This document shows, piece by piece, positions 11,020 to 20,241 of a DNA stretch of 64,000 nucleotides. Under the pieces are notes generated by a model that saw nothing but the letters and a program-made list of their open reading frames with translations, was not told where the DNA came from and made no database searches. This DNA is from Lachnospiraceae bacterium (lineage in GTDB: Bacteria > Bacillota > Clostridia > Lachnospirales > Lachnospiraceae). The stretch is from positions 102,289-166,288 of the forward strand of contig DNUZ01000023.1 of the NCBI GenBank assembly GCA_003507655.1, given 5' to 3'. A program made the position numbers and the translations under genes. The stretch's first letter is position 1. Each line of letters begins with the position of its first letter.

Positions 11020-11886
11020 ATGGGAAAGATTGCAATCGTTACAGACAGTAACAGTGGTATTGTCCAGGCGGAGGCAAAAGAACTTGGAATTTATGTCGTT
11101 CCGATGCCGTTTATGATTGACGGTAAGGATTATTTAGAAGAAATCAATCTGACACAGGAAGAATTTTATCAGAAGTTAACAGAGGGAGCAGAGATTTCTA
11201 CTTCCATGCCATCACCGGGCAGTGTGACGGATTTATGGGATGAGTTGTTAAAAGAATATGATGAAGTTGTATACATCCCAATGTCCAGCGGACTCAGCAG
11301 CTCCTGTCAGACAGCGATCATGTTAGCAGAGGACTATGACGGTAAAGTAGTAGTTGTCAATAATCAGCGTATTTCCGTTACCATGCGTCAGTCTGTATTA
11401 GATGCAATCGAGCTTGCAGAAGTCGGAAAGTCAGCAGCAGAGATCCGGACAATTTTAGAAGAGCAGAAAATGGAATCCAGTATCTATATCATGCTCAATA
11501 CGCTGACCTACTTAAAACGGGGAGGACGTATCACTCCGGCAGCAGCGGCATTAGGAACCCTGTTAAAGATTAAACCAGTATTGCAGCTCCAGGGCGAAAA
11601 GTTAGATGCTTTTGCAAAAGCCCGTACAGTGAAGCAGGGCAAAAACATCATGATCGAGGCCATGAAAAAGGATTTCAGGGAACGCTTCCACGATGAGAGT
11701 GGAGAGAGCATCCATTTAGAACTGTCCTATACCCATGACTTAGAAGCGGCAAATGCGTTTAAAGAGGAAGTGCAGGCGGCATTTCCAGGCTGTGAGATTT
11801 TGATGCAGCCATTATCCTTAAGCATCTCCTGTCATATCGGACCGGGTGCATTGGCTATCGCATGTTCAAAGAAGATAGAGTATTAA
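11020..11886 (+). CDS. DegV family fatty-acid-binding protein
   Basis: A 288-residue DegV-fold protein. Members bind a fatty acid in a cleft between two alpha/beta domains, and some (FakB) feed exogenous fatty acids to the FakA kinase for phospholipid synthesis. The N-terminal IVTDSNSGI and the internal TSMPSPGSV are the family signatures, and YLKRGGRI near residue 165 is also typical. It is a single-gene unit with its own promoter and terminator. Which lipid it binds cannot be told. Confidence 0.9.
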   Translation: MGKIAIVTDSNSGIVQAEAKELGIYVVPMPFMIDGKDYLEEINLTQEEFYQKLTEGAEISTSMPSPGSVTDLWDELLKEYDEVVYIPMSSGLSSSCQTAIMLAEDYDGKVVVVNNQRISVTMRQSVLDAIELAEVGKSAAEIRTILEEQKMESSIYIMLNTLTYLKRGGRITPAAAALGTLLKIKPVLQLQGEKLDAFAKARTVKQGKNIMIEAMKKDFRERFHDESGESIHLELSYTHDLEAANAFKEEVQAAFPGCEILMQPLSLSISCHIGPGALAIACSKKIEY

Positions 11887-11900
11887 GTATGAAATAAATA

Positions 11901-11960
11901 CCGGACTTTTTCAGAAGTCAGGACAAGAAGTCTGACGGCTGGAAGAGTCCGGCTATTTTT
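11901..11960 (+). terminator. Terminator after degV
   Basis: CCGGACT pairs with AGTCCGG at the base and GTCAG with CTGAC inside, forming a two-part hairpin followed by a T run at 11955-11959. Confidence 0.75.
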
Positions 11961-12080
11961 ATGTGGAAAGAATGTTTTAGTTGGAACAAAGGAGAAATCT
12001 ATTAAATTAAGAAATAACATGAATAATCAAAGCAAAACATTGGAAGAATATGGAGGAAATGAAAAAAGGAGGAAACCGAC

Positions 12081-13652
12081 ATGGGAGATATGTTTTGCTT
12101 TCAGTGTCAGCAGACGGCACACAATACAGGCTGCGAAGGAAGTGCAGGAGTGTGTGGAAAAAAAGCGGACACTGCAAATTATCAGGATGATTTAGTAAGT
12201 GCATTGATCGGATTAGCGAGAGCAGTGCGAAAGAAAGGTGCAACCGAAAAATCAGATGAGCTGATGCTCAAAGGATTATTCACTACAATTACAAATGTCA
12301 ACTTTTACAATGATACGATATGTGCGCTGATCGATGAGGTTAACAAAGAAAAGGAAGCCATCGCACCACAGACAGATAATTATGATGTGCAGACCATCTG
12401 GGATGGTGACGAGGATATCCGTTCTTTGAAATCCTTAATCCTTTTTGGCTTAAAGGGAATGGCTGCATATGCGTATCATTCTTATGCATTAGGATATACG
12501 GATAAAGAAGTGCAGGAATTTTTCTATGAGGGAATGGAAGCACTCGGTGAAGAGCATACGGCAGAGGAATTGCTGGGGCTGGTATTAAAGACCGGAGATG
12601 TAAACTACAAATGTATGGCAATGTTAGACCATGCAAACACCGAGACCTATGGAACACCGGTTCCGACTACCGTTCCTCTTACAATCGAAAAAGGACCATT
12701 CATTGTGGTCAGCGGACACGATCTGCATGATATGAAGCTGTTGTTAGAGCAGACAAAGGACAAGGGGATCAACATCTATACACACAGTGAGATGCTTCCG
12801 GCACATGGATATCCGAAATTAAAGGCATATCCGCATTTAAAGGGAAATTTTGGAACAGCATGGCAGAGCCAGCAGTCGGAGTTCCACAATATTCCGGCAC
12901 CAATCCTCTTTACGACGAACTGCCTGATGCCGGTACGCCAGAGTTATTCGGACCGTGTCTTTACGACTTCAATCGTGTCCTATCCGGAAATGGTGCATAT
13001 CGGAGAAGATAAAGATTTTACACCGGTCATTGAAAAGGCATTAGACTGCAAGGGATATGACAGAGAAAAACCGTTAAAGGGAATTAACGGCGGTTCTACC
13101 GTGACAACCGGATTTGGTCATGGAGCAGTATTAGAAAATGCAGGAAAAATCGTGGATTTAGTGAAAAAAGGAAAAATTCGACACTTTTTCTTGATCGGAG
13201 GATGTGACGGAGCCGCACCGGGCAGAAGCTATTATACGGAATTTGCCAAAAAGACACCGATGGACACGATTATTTTAACACTTGCCTGTGGAAAATACCG
13301 TCTCAATGATTTAGATTTAGGAGAAATAGAAGGACTGCCAAGGATACTGGATATGGGACAGTGTAATGATGCTTACAGTGCGATCACCGTAGCACTTGCA
13401 CTTGCCGAAGCCTTTGAATGCGATGTCAACGAACTGCCGTTATCCATGGTACTTTCCTGGTATGAACAAAAAGCAGTCTGTATACTGTTGACACTTTTGC
13501 ATCTGGGGATCAAAAATATTTTGCTTGGACCGACCCTGCCGGCATTTATCTCACCAAATGTGTTAGATATTCTGGTGAAAAATCATAACATCATGCCGAC
13601 AAGTACACCGGACGAAGATTTAGAGAAGATTCTTGGTCCTGCGCTTCCATAA
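12081..13652 (+). CDS. hcp: Hybrid-cluster protein (hydroxylamine reductase)
   Basis: The 523-residue protein carries an N-terminal 4Fe-4S ligand set at Cys6, Cys9, Cys18 and Cys25, in the spacing used by anaerobic (class I) Hcps. It also has the C-terminal hybrid Fe-S-O cluster regions (IGGCDG, LACGKYRLN, GQCNDAYSA). Hcp reduces nitric oxide or hydroxylamine and belongs to the nitrosative-stress response of anaerobes. An AAAGGAGG site lies 7-8 bp upstream. The last 33 bp overlap the 3' end of the convergent MATE gene. No separate reductase (Hcr) is nearby. Confidence 0.95.
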   Translation: MGDMFCFQCQQTAHNTGCEGSAGVCGKKADTANYQDDLVSALIGLARAVRKKGATEKSDELMLKGLFTTITNVNFYNDTICALIDEVNKEKEAIAPQTDNYDVQTIWDGDEDIRSLKSLILFGLKGMAAYAYHSYALGYTDKEVQEFFYEGMEALGEEHTAEELLGLVLKTGDVNYKCMAMLDHANTETYGTPVPTTVPLTIEKGPFIVVSGHDLHDMKLLLEQTKDKGINIYTHSEMLPAHGYPKLKAYPHLKGNFGTAWQSQQSEFHNIPAPILFTTNCLMPVRQSYSDRVFTTSIVSYPEMVHIGEDKDFTPVIEKALDCKGYDREKPLKGINGGSTVTTGFGHGAVLENAGKIVDLVKKGKIRHFFLIGGCDGAAPGRSYYTEFAKKTPMDTIILTLACGKYRLNDLDLGEIEGLPRILDMGQCNDAYSAITVALALAEAFECDVNELPLSMVLSWYEQKAVCILLTLLHLGIKNILLGPTLPAFISPNVLDILVKNHNIMPTSTPDEDLEKILGPALP

Positions 13653-14954
13653 CAGATAAGCAGCCATATTTGGAATACCTGCTAAGATCCAGGCAACCGG
13701 GCTGGCAAGGCAGACGGCCGGATAGCCATAGTCTTTTGCAAAAAGCAGAATGACAGCAAGCCGTCCGATCAGTTCTAGGATTCCGCCGATCATCGGAACC
13801 ATACCCTTGCCAAGCCCCTGCAAGGAAGTACGATAGAGGTACAGGATACTTAAGAAGAAGAAAAAGACAGAAATCGTACGCAGGTAAACCATTGCATAAG
13901 AGAATACTTCTTCTGTTGGTGCTGTTAAAAACAGTCCGACAATGGCACGTCCGAAAAAGACGCAGACAACAGCGGCAAAACCGGTCAGAACAAGTGAAAT
14001 GAAAAATGCCTTTCTCATACCGTCATAGATACGATCATATTTGCCGGCACCAAGATTCTGTCCACAGTAAGTGGACATGGTGGTACTAAGGGTCGGCATT
14101 GGCTGGGTAGAAAGCTGTTCTACCTTCATAGCAGCCGTAAAAGATGCCACGACACTAGAACCAAAGGCGTTGACGGCACTCTGTAAGATCATGGTTCCAA
14201 CTGCCGTGATCGAAAAGTTCAAAGCCATCGGAAGTCCGATACGCATCAGATCCCAGACTCCCTGTTTGTCAAAATAGTAATCACTGCGATGTGTCCTCAG
14301 GATCTCAAAACGCCAGAACATATAGGCAAAGCAGAGGATCGCAGAAATACCCTGTGCTAACACCGTAGCATAAGCAGCTCCGTCCGTTCCCATATGGAAA
14401 AAACGGATGAAGCAATAGTCTAAAATAATATTTAAAACCGAAGAGAACACCAAAAAATAAAGAGGTGTCTTGCTGTCACCAATGCCCCTTAAAATGGAAG
14501 AGGCAGAGTTATAAAACATCGTAGCAATAATTCCCAAGAAAATGATCTTTACATAGGAATCCGCCATATCTAAAATATTTGCCGGAGTCTGCATCGCAGT
14601 CAGCATCAAACGTGAAGTCGGAACCGTGATCGTAGTAACGACAACAGAGATGATCAGGGTCAGCAGGATCGATAAGGCAACATAGTGTTTTAATAGGGTT
14701 TCATTTTTTGCCCCATATGCCTGTGCTACCATGACACCAAATCCCTGAGCGATCCCGATCGCAAAATAGAGGACCAAAAACATGATAGAACCGGTGGCAC
14801 CGACCGCGGCAAGGGCATCTTCACCGAGCAATCGTCCAACAATGATCGCATCTGCCATATTATAAAACTGCTGAAATATATTTCCTAAAAGAACGGGGAT
14901 CGAAAACCAGAAGATCAGTTTTAACGGACTGCCCGAAGTCATATCTTTTTCCAT
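13620..14954 (-). CDS. MATE family multidrug efflux protein
   Basis: The 444-residue integral membrane protein has about 12 hydrophobic segments in two similar halves, starting MEKDMTSGSPLKLIFWFSIP, the usual MATE N-terminus. MATE proteins export cationic drugs or metabolites in exchange for Na+ or H+. An AAGGAGG site precedes the start. It is divergent from the LysR regulator, which is a likely controller by position. The 3' end overlaps hcp by 33 bp on the opposite strand. The substrate is unknown. Confidence 0.92.
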   Translation of the reverse strand: MEKDMTSGSPLKLIFWFSIPVLLGNIFQQFYNMADAIIVGRLLGEDALAAVGATGSIMFLVLYFAIGIAQGFGVMVAQAYGAKNETLLKHYVALSILLTLIISVVVTTITVPTSRLMLTAMQTPANILDMADSYVKIIFLGIIATMFYNSASSILRGIGDSKTPLYFLVFSSVLNIILDYCFIRFFHMGTDGAAYATVLAQGISAILCFAYMFWRFEILRTHRSDYYFDKQGVWDLMRIGLPMALNFSITAVGTMILQSAVNAFGSSVVASFTAAMKVEQLSTQPMPTLSTTMSTYCGQNLGAGKYDRIYDGMRKAFFISLVLTGFAAVVCVFFGRAIVGLFLTAPTEEVFSYAMVYLRTISVFFFFLSILYLYRTSLQGLGKGMVPMIGGILELIGRLAVILLFAKDYGYPAVCLASPVAWILAGIPNMAAYLLWKRRTKNLL

Positions 14955-15005
14955 AAAAGCCTCCTTTGTATGATGACACCAAAAAAGGGTGCGTGCTAAA
15001 AATTC

Positions 15006-15034
15006 AGTATAATACGGGAAATTTTAAAATGCAA
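15006..15034 (-). promoter_or_regulatory. Promoter of the MATE gene
   Basis: On the minus strand TTGCAT (15034-15029) and TATACT (15011-15006) are 17 bp apart. The -35 box lies only 16 bp from that of the divergent lysR, so one bound regulator could act on both. Confidence 0.65.
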
Positions 15035-15050
15035 GACTTCTAAATAAGTA

Positions 15051-15079
15051 TTGAAAAAAATGCGAAAAAAAGCTATGCT
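15051..15079 (+). promoter_or_regulatory. Promoter of the lysR-type gene
   Basis: TTGAAA at 15051-15056 and TATGCT at 15074-15079 are 17 bp apart. The expected transcription start, about 7 bp downstream, coincides with the A of the lysR ATG at 15086. Confidence 0.6.
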
Positions 15080-15085
15080 CTTAGC

Positions 15086-15997
15086 ATGGACATCAATTTA
15101 GAATATTATAAAATTTTTTATTATGTAGGGAAACAAAAAAGCATTACATTAGCAGCGGAAGAGCTTGCCATTTCACAGCCGGCGGTCAGCCAGGCAGTCC
15201 GGCATTTAGAAGAGGCACTCGGTTCTCCGCTGTTTGTGCGGACATCTAAGGGTGTGCGCCTGACCACGGAGGGCGAGGTACTCTATTCCTATATTAAGCG
15301 TGGTTATGAGACGATACGTTTAGGAGAGAAAAAATTCCTAGAAATGTTAGATTTAGAAGAAGGAGAGCTCTGCATCGGCGCAAGTGACATGACGCTGCAG
15401 TTCTATCTGCTCGAATACTTAGAACGTTTTCACGAAAAATATCCGAAAATCCGTGTCACGGTAAAAAATGCACCGACACCGGAGACATTAAAAATGTTAC
15501 AGGAGGGTGCCATCGATTTTGGCGTGATCAGTACGCCGATCCAGAGACGGATGGATTTTAAATTCCGCAAGGTGCGGGACATTCAGGATATTTTTGTGGC
15601 AGGAAAAAAATTTGCGTATTTAGCAGACCGTAAACTTAGCTACAAAGACTTAGAGACACTTCCTGTCATGTGCTTAGAGGGAAATACATCCACGCGGGCA
15701 TATGTGGAGGGATTTTTACGGGAAAACAGTGTACATTTACAGCCGGAATTTGAGCTTGCGACCAGCGATATGCTGATACGTTTTGCAATGCGGGGATTTG
15801 GAATAGCCGGAGTGGCAGAGGATTTTGCACTTGAAGCAATGGAAAAAGGCGAGATTTTCAGATTGCATTTTGACAGAGAGATTCCCAAAAGACATTTTTG
15901 TATCGTCACGGACGAAAAGGTTCCGATGACAGCGGCGGCAAGAAGGTTTCTGAATTTGTTAGAGGACAAGTGTACGCATGACAAACACAAGACATAA
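15086..15997 (+). CDS. LysR family transcriptional regulator
   Basis: The 303-residue protein has the N-terminal winged helix-turn-helix (ITLAAEELAISQPAVSQAVR, about residues 18-37) and a C-terminal periplasmic-binding-like effector domain from about residue 90. It is divergent from the MATE exporter, the classic arrangement for a LysR activator and its target, so control of that exporter is likely. There is no Shine-Dalgarno sequence, and the predicted transcript starts at the ATG, so the mRNA may be leaderless. The effector is unknown. Confidence 0.92.
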   Translation: MDINLEYYKIFYYVGKQKSITLAAEELAISQPAVSQAVRHLEEALGSPLFVRTSKGVRLTTEGEVLYSYIKRGYETIRLGEKKFLEMLDLEEGELCIGASDMTLQFYLLEYLERFHEKYPKIRVTVKNAPTPETLKMLQEGAIDFGVISTPIQRRMDFKFRKVRDIQDIFVAGKKFAYLADRKLSYKDLETLPVMCLEGNTSTRAYVEGFLRENSVHLQPEFELATSDMLIRFAMRGFGIAGVAEDFALEAMEKGEIFRLHFDREIPKRHFCIVTDEKVPMTAAARRFLNLLEDKCTHDKHKT

Positions 15998-16030
15998 TAA
16001 AAACTTATGAAGAATATAAAAAATATTGAT

Positions 16031-16059
16031 TTTACTTATGAGGAAGTTTCGTGTATAAT
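16031..16059 (+). promoter_or_regulatory. Promoter of purA
   Basis: TTTACT at 16031-16036 and a perfect TATAAT at 16054-16059 are 17 bp apart. The transcript would start near 16066, about 20 nt before a terminator-like hairpin. Confidence 0.7.
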
Positions 16060-16085
16060 CAGAAAGTAAAAACGGAGAACAATGT

Positions 16086-16114
16086 GAAGCAGGTTTTTAC
16101 ACCTGCTTCTTTTT
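16086..16114 (+). terminator. Terminator-like hairpin in the purA leader
   Basis: GAAGCAGGT and ACCTGCTTC form a perfect 9-bp stem with a 6-nt loop, followed by five T residues. It lies downstream of the purA promoter and 42 bp before the ATG. It could end lysR transcription, attenuate purA, or both. Confidence 0.75.
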
Positions 16115-16155
16115 ATGGGAAACTATTCCGGGATGACTGTTAAAGGAGGATTCAA

Positions 16156-17430
16156 ATGGTAAAAGCAGTAGTTGGAGCAAACTGGGGCGATGAAGGAAAA
16201 GGTAAGATTACTGATATGCTTGCAAAAGAGGCGGATATCATCATCCGTTTTCAGGGTGGAGCAAATGCAGGTCATACCATTGTAAATGACTATGGAAAAT
16301 TTGCACTGCATACCCTGCCGTCAGGAGTATTCTATAACCATACAACCAGTATCATCGGCAATGGAGTGGCATTAAACATTCCTGTATTATTCAAGGAAAT
16401 CAAATCAATCACAGACCGCAATGTGCCGCAGCCGAAGATTTTAGTATCAGACAGAGCACAGATTGTAATGTCTTATCATATTTTATTCGACCAGTATGAG
16501 GAAGAGCGTTTAGGCGGAAAATCCTTTGGTTCCACAAAATCGGGAATTGCACCATTTTATTCTGATAAATATGCAAAAATCGGTTTTCAGGTCAGCGAAA
16601 TTTTTGATGATGAGTTAATCGAAGAAAAAGCAGCAAGAGTCTGCGAGCAGAAAAATGTACTGTTAGAGCATTTATACCATAAACCATTATTAAAACCGGA
16701 GGATATTGTCAAAGAGTTAAAAGAGTACAGAGAGATGGTAGCACCATATGTCTGCGATGTTTCCTCCTATCTGTATGAAGCGATCAAAGAAGGTAAGAAC
16801 ATTTTATTAGAGGGTCAGCTTGGAACCTTAAAAGACCCGGATCACGGAATCTATCCAATGGTTACGTCCTCATCCACGTTAGCAGCTTATGGAGCAATCG
16901 GAGCAGGAATTCCACCATATGAGATCAAACAGGTCATTACCGTATGTAAAGCATATTCTTCCGCTGTCGGAGCAGGAGAGTTTGTCAGCGAAATCTTTGG
17001 TGAAGAAGCCGATGAGTTAAGAAAACGCGGTGGTGACGGCGGTGAGTTCGGAGCAACCACCGGACGTCCGAGAAGAATGGGCTGGTTTGATGCTGTGGCT
17101 TCTAAATATGGCTGCCGTCTTCAGGGTACGACAGATGTAGCCTTTACCGTATTAGATGTATTGGGCTATTTAGATGAGATCCCGGTCTGCATCGGTTATG
17201 AGATTGACGGAAAAGTAACCACCGATTTTCCGACAACAGCCATCTTAAAGAAGGCAAAACCGGTTTATGAGATTCTTCCGGGATGGAAGAGTGACATCCG
17301 CGGCATTAAGAAATACGAAGATCTGCCGGAGAATTGCAGAAACTACATTGAATTTGTAGAACGTCACATCGGTTACCCGATTACCATGGTGTCAAATGGT
17401 CCGGGCCGTGATGACATTATTTATCGTTAA
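16156..17430 (+). CDS. purA: Adenylosuccinate synthetase
   Basis: The 424-residue enzyme joins aspartate to IMP with GTP, the first committed step to AMP. The P-loop GDEGKGK is at residues 11-17, followed by the conserved GGANAGHTIV. The GTP/IMP motifs GEFGATTGRPRRMGWFD and VSNGPGRDD are present. A TAAAGGAGG site precedes the start. Expression starts from the promoter at 16031-16059 and must pass the hairpin at 16086-16114, which suggests attenuation (inference). Confidence 0.97.
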   Translation: MVKAVVGANWGDEGKGKITDMLAKEADIIIRFQGGANAGHTIVNDYGKFALHTLPSGVFYNHTTSIIGNGVALNIPVLFKEIKSITDRNVPQPKILVSDRAQIVMSYHILFDQYEEERLGGKSFGSTKSGIAPFYSDKYAKIGFQVSEIFDDELIEEKAARVCEQKNVLLEHLYHKPLLKPEDIVKELKEYREMVAPYVCDVSSYLYEAIKEGKNILLEGQLGTLKDPDHGIYPMVTSSSTLAAYGAIGAGIPPYEIKQVITVCKAYSSAVGAGEFVSEIFGEEADELRKRGGDGGEFGATTGRPRRMGWFDAVASKYGCRLQGTTDVAFTVLDVLGYLDEIPVCIGYEIDGKVTTDFPTTAILKKAKPVYEILPGWKSDIRGIKKYEDLPENCRNYIEFVERHIGYPITMVSNGPGRDDIIYR

Positions 17431-17501
17431 TCCGAACAGAAAGCCGTTTTATGACTTTCAGGGTCAGAATATTTTCTGTTTTATAGAGATTTATAGAGAA
17501 C

Positions 17502-17547
17502 AAAAAAAGAGAAAGAATGACGCATCCATCATTCTTTCTCTTTTTTT
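17502..17547. terminator. Bidirectional terminator between purA and the small membrane gene
   Basis: A 19-bp perfect stem, A-rich on its left arm and T-rich on its right (17502-17520 with 17529-17547), with an 8-nt loop. It can work on both strands. On the minus strand its arm encodes the last residues of the small membrane protein. Confidence 0.92.
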
Positions 17548-17747
17548 TCGTTATCATCCTTTATCATCTTATAGATAAACCCATATGCCCAGAGCAGGAC
17601 CGGAAGTACAATGGTTGCATAGATAGAAATCTTTAACCAGACCATTGCGCGTTCACTGCCGATGATGGCAAACACCAGTGTGGAGACATAGAGTCCGATC
17701 AGGATGAGGATCAGCAAAATTGCTAAAACCTGTTTTACTTTTTTCAT
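17529..17747 (-). CDS. Small two-helix membrane protein of unknown function
   Basis: I do not recognise this 72-residue protein. It has two hydrophobic segments (about residues 7-28 and 37-59) separated by a short loop, and a charged tail ending NEKKEKE. AAAGGAG lies 6 bp before the ATG, so it is very likely translated. It is divergent from the HD-GYP sensor and convergent with purA. Its last codons and stop fall inside the terminator stem. Confidence 0.72.
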   Translation of the reverse strand: MKKVKQVLAILLILILIGLYVSTLVFAIIGSERAMVWLKISIYATIVLPVLLWAYGFIYKMIKDDNEKKEKE

Positions 17748-17854
17748 GTGCGGCTCCTTTTCACCCCATTTTTTTTTATCATAACATAGGGAAAGGGTTA
17801 TTGCACGGAAAACTTAAACGTAGTACAATAAGTAGCAAAAGGAGAAGCGGGCCG

Positions 17855-19612
17855 ATGTGGAATTTTGAGAGGGTACTGGATGCGATTACCAATGCCGGTA
17901 TTTACATTATTGAGAAGAGAAGTCATACAATTATATACTGCAATAAACGATTCAAAGAACTGGTGCCTGCAGCAGAGGTAAGTCTTGGATGTTATGAAAT
18001 CGGAATGGATATCTGTAACCGGTGTCCCTTGGAATCTTATGATCCGGCGAAAAAAGGAAAAAATGTTTTTTTGCGTGAAAGTCATGTGTTTGGCGGAATG
18101 GTCGAAGTCAGTGTGGATGAGATTTTATGGGAGGATAAGATTCCTGCATACATCGTAACCATTATTCCCCAGATGAAGGCGGAGGAGACAAAGAATTATT
18201 ATCTGTATAACCGCTCGATTGACCGGGTAGTGAAAAAAATCAGTGTAGCGACCGTCAGTCTGAATCTGACAAAAAATATAAGCAGAAGCTATATATGGAA
18301 TGACAAGAACCAGTTCCTCTGCGAGGAAGAGGGCAGTGTGGACGGGATTTTTGCCGATATGCTGAGGAGAATGCACTCTAAAGACCGCGAGAGATGCGGG
18401 AGATTTGATACCTGTGCCAAGATGGAGGCATATTTTAATAAAGGTGGAAAATATTTAGAGGACGAGATGTTAATCAAAGGAGAGGACGGCAGATACCGTT
18501 GGTTTTCCCTGCGTGTGATTCCCTTGGAGTATACGGAATACCGTGATACATTAGCCGTTTTAGTTATTCGTAATATTCATACCAGAAAAGTGCTTCAGGT
18601 TCGTACACAGAATAACTTAGAGGCAACTTATAAGGCAATTCCGGGTGGTGTCTGTACGATGCGTGTGGATAAGAATTTGTCCATTATCAGTGCAAATGAA
18701 GAATTTTACCGGATGATGGGTGAGACACAGGCAGATTATGAGAACGGATATTTAGAGCATATCTATCCAAAGGATGCTGAGCGGGTGTCTGCTTATTTTC
18801 ATCTTCAGGCGGAGCGGAAAGCGGATTTAGAGATTACTTACCGGGTACTCGATATCAACGGAGATGTGCATTGGATGCAGGTCAAGGGAATTCATTGCGG
18901 AAAAGCAGACGGTTATCCGGTCTACATGCTGCTTCGTACGGATATTACGCTGATTATTGAAGCACAGCGCCAGATAGAAGAGGAGCAGGAAAAATACCGG
19001 AAGTATGCGGATAATGTTATTGATACTCTGAGCAATCTGGTGGAATTCAGGGATCTGGATTCCGGAGAGCATATTAAGCGTACGAAGGATCTGACCCGGA
19101 TTATGATTAATACCTATAACAAAAAATATCCGGAACATTTCATCATAGATTCCAGCCGTGAAAAAATCTGCCGTGCGGCAGCATTGCATGATGTTGGAAA
19201 AATTTCCATATCGGACACCATTCTGAACAAAAAGGGACGGCTGACAGATGAGGAAATGGAGATTATGAAAACCCATACGACAAAGGGTTATGAAATTATC
19301 CGGGGATTTAAGTTAAATGATGACGAGGAGCAGGAACGCTACAGTCTTGACATTGCAAAATATCACCATGAGCGCTGGGACGGAAAGGGTTATCCGGAGG
19401 GCTTACAGGGCGATGAGATACCTCTTTGGAGTCAGATTGTAGGTATCGTGGATGTCTATGATGCACTGGTTAGTCCCCGTGTATACAAAAAAGCATTTTC
19501 CCATGAAAAAGCTATGGAAATGATACTTGCAGGAGAGTGCGGTACATTCAATCCGATTCTTTTAGAATGTTTGAAGGATGCGGAGGAACTATTGAAAAAT
19601 GAGTATAAATAG
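17855..19612 (+). CDS. PAS sensor protein with HD-GYP output domain
   Basis: A 585-residue cytosolic signalling protein. Two or three PAS-like modules occupy about residues 1-370, with a CNRC pair near residue 50 in the first. A coiled linker follows, then an HD-GYP domain from about residue 395 with HDVGK near 445, YHHERWDGKGYPEG and DVYDAL. HD-GYP proteins usually hydrolyse cyclic di-GMP, but many act on other targets, so the activity is inferred. ATG at 17855 is chosen because AAAGGAG lies upstream; the frame stays open further upstream but has no binding site. No membrane helices are seen. Confidence 0.88.
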   Translation: MWNFERVLDAITNAGIYIIEKRSHTIIYCNKRFKELVPAAEVSLGCYEIGMDICNRCPLESYDPAKKGKNVFLRESHVFGGMVEVSVDEILWEDKIPAYIVTIIPQMKAEETKNYYLYNRSIDRVVKKISVATVSLNLTKNISRSYIWNDKNQFLCEEEGSVDGIFADMLRRMHSKDRERCGRFDTCAKMEAYFNKGGKYLEDEMLIKGEDGRYRWFSLRVIPLEYTEYRDTLAVLVIRNIHTRKVLQVRTQNNLEATYKAIPGGVCTMRVDKNLSIISANEEFYRMMGETQADYENGYLEHIYPKDAERVSAYFHLQAERKADLEITYRVLDINGDVHWMQVKGIHCGKADGYPVYMLLRTDITLIIEAQRQIEEEQEKYRKYADNVIDTLSNLVEFRDLDSGEHIKRTKDLTRIMINTYNKKYPEHFIIDSSREKICRAAALHDVGKISISDTILNKKGRLTDEEMEIMKTHTTKGYEIIRGFKLNDDEEQERYSLDIAKYHHERWDGKGYPEGLQGDEIPLWSQIVGIVDVYDALVSPRVYKKAFSHEKAMEMILAGECGTFNPILLECLKDAEELLKNEYK

Positions 19613-19620
19613 GTTATACT
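19592..19620 (+). promoter_or_regulatory. Promoter of the SEC-C gene
   Basis: TTGAAA at 19592-19597 and TATACT at 19615-19620 are 17 bp apart. The -35 box lies inside the last codons of the HD-GYP gene. Confidence 0.6.
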
Positions 19621-19666
19621 GTTACGGTGCGAAAGCACAAGAATATGAAGGATAAGGTGAAAATAT

Positions 19667-20173
19667 ATGGCACTATTACAGGAATGGCAAAAAATTGCTT
19701 ATAATGAGCAGGCAGATAGAGCAAAATTACAGAAGTTCTGGCAGGATTATTTTTTAGTGGAAAAAGGAATCTACGAAAAACTGTTAGATCATCCGGACGA
19801 AGAAGTATCAGGAACAGTCAAAGAATTAGCAGACAAGTATCAGGTCAGCCTGATGGAGATGACAGGATTTTTAGATGGGATCGATGAGAGCTTAAAAGAG
19901 CGCAATCCATTAGAGACCATGGAAGAGGATACACCGGTCAACCTGATTTTTGACAAAGAGCTTCTTTACAAAAATATGGTAGATGCAAAGGCAGAGTGGT
20001 TATATGAACTGCCACAGTGGGATGACATTTTCACACCGGAAAGAAAACACGAATTATACTTAGAACAGAAAAAATCAGGAACAGTCGTGAAAGAGGATAA
20101 GGTATATCCAAATGACCCATGTCCATGTGGAAGCGGTAAAAAGTATAAAAAGTGCTGCGGGAAGAACAAATAA
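19667..20173 (+). CDS. SEC-C motif protein of unknown function
   Basis: A 168-residue soluble protein. Residues 1-140 are mostly helical and unrecognised. The last 20 residues form a SEC-C zinc motif ([16 protein letters not shown]), the same metal-binding tail found at the end of SecA. This motif binds Zn2+ and often mediates binding to SecB, ribosomes or other partners. It has its own promoter and stands alone before the thrS T-box. Confidence 0.8.
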   Translation: MALLQEWQKIAYNEQADRAKLQKFWQDYFLVEKGIYEKLLDHPDEEVSGTVKELADKYQVSLMEMTGFLDGIDESLKERNPLETMEEDTPVNLIFDKELLYKNMVDAKAEWLYELPQWDDIFTPERKHELYLEQKKSGTVVKEDKVYPNDPCPCGSGKKYKKCCGKNK

Positions 20174-20206
20174 ATAGAGATATTTTTTAGAATTTGTAAA
20201 AAACTC

Positions 20207-20235
20207 TTTACAGATAAGAAAAAAAGGTCTACAAT
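20207..20235 (+). promoter_or_regulatory. Promoter of the thrS transcription unit
   Basis: TTTACA at 20207-20212 and TACAAT at 20230-20235 are 17 bp apart, placing the transcript start near 20242. Confidence 0.75.
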
Positions 20236-20241
20236 ACAAGG

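Noticed and set aside
17720..17854. Extended N-terminus of the HD-GYP protein
   Set aside because: The extension overlaps the divergent small membrane gene and lacks a binding site, while AAAGGAG precedes ATG 17855.
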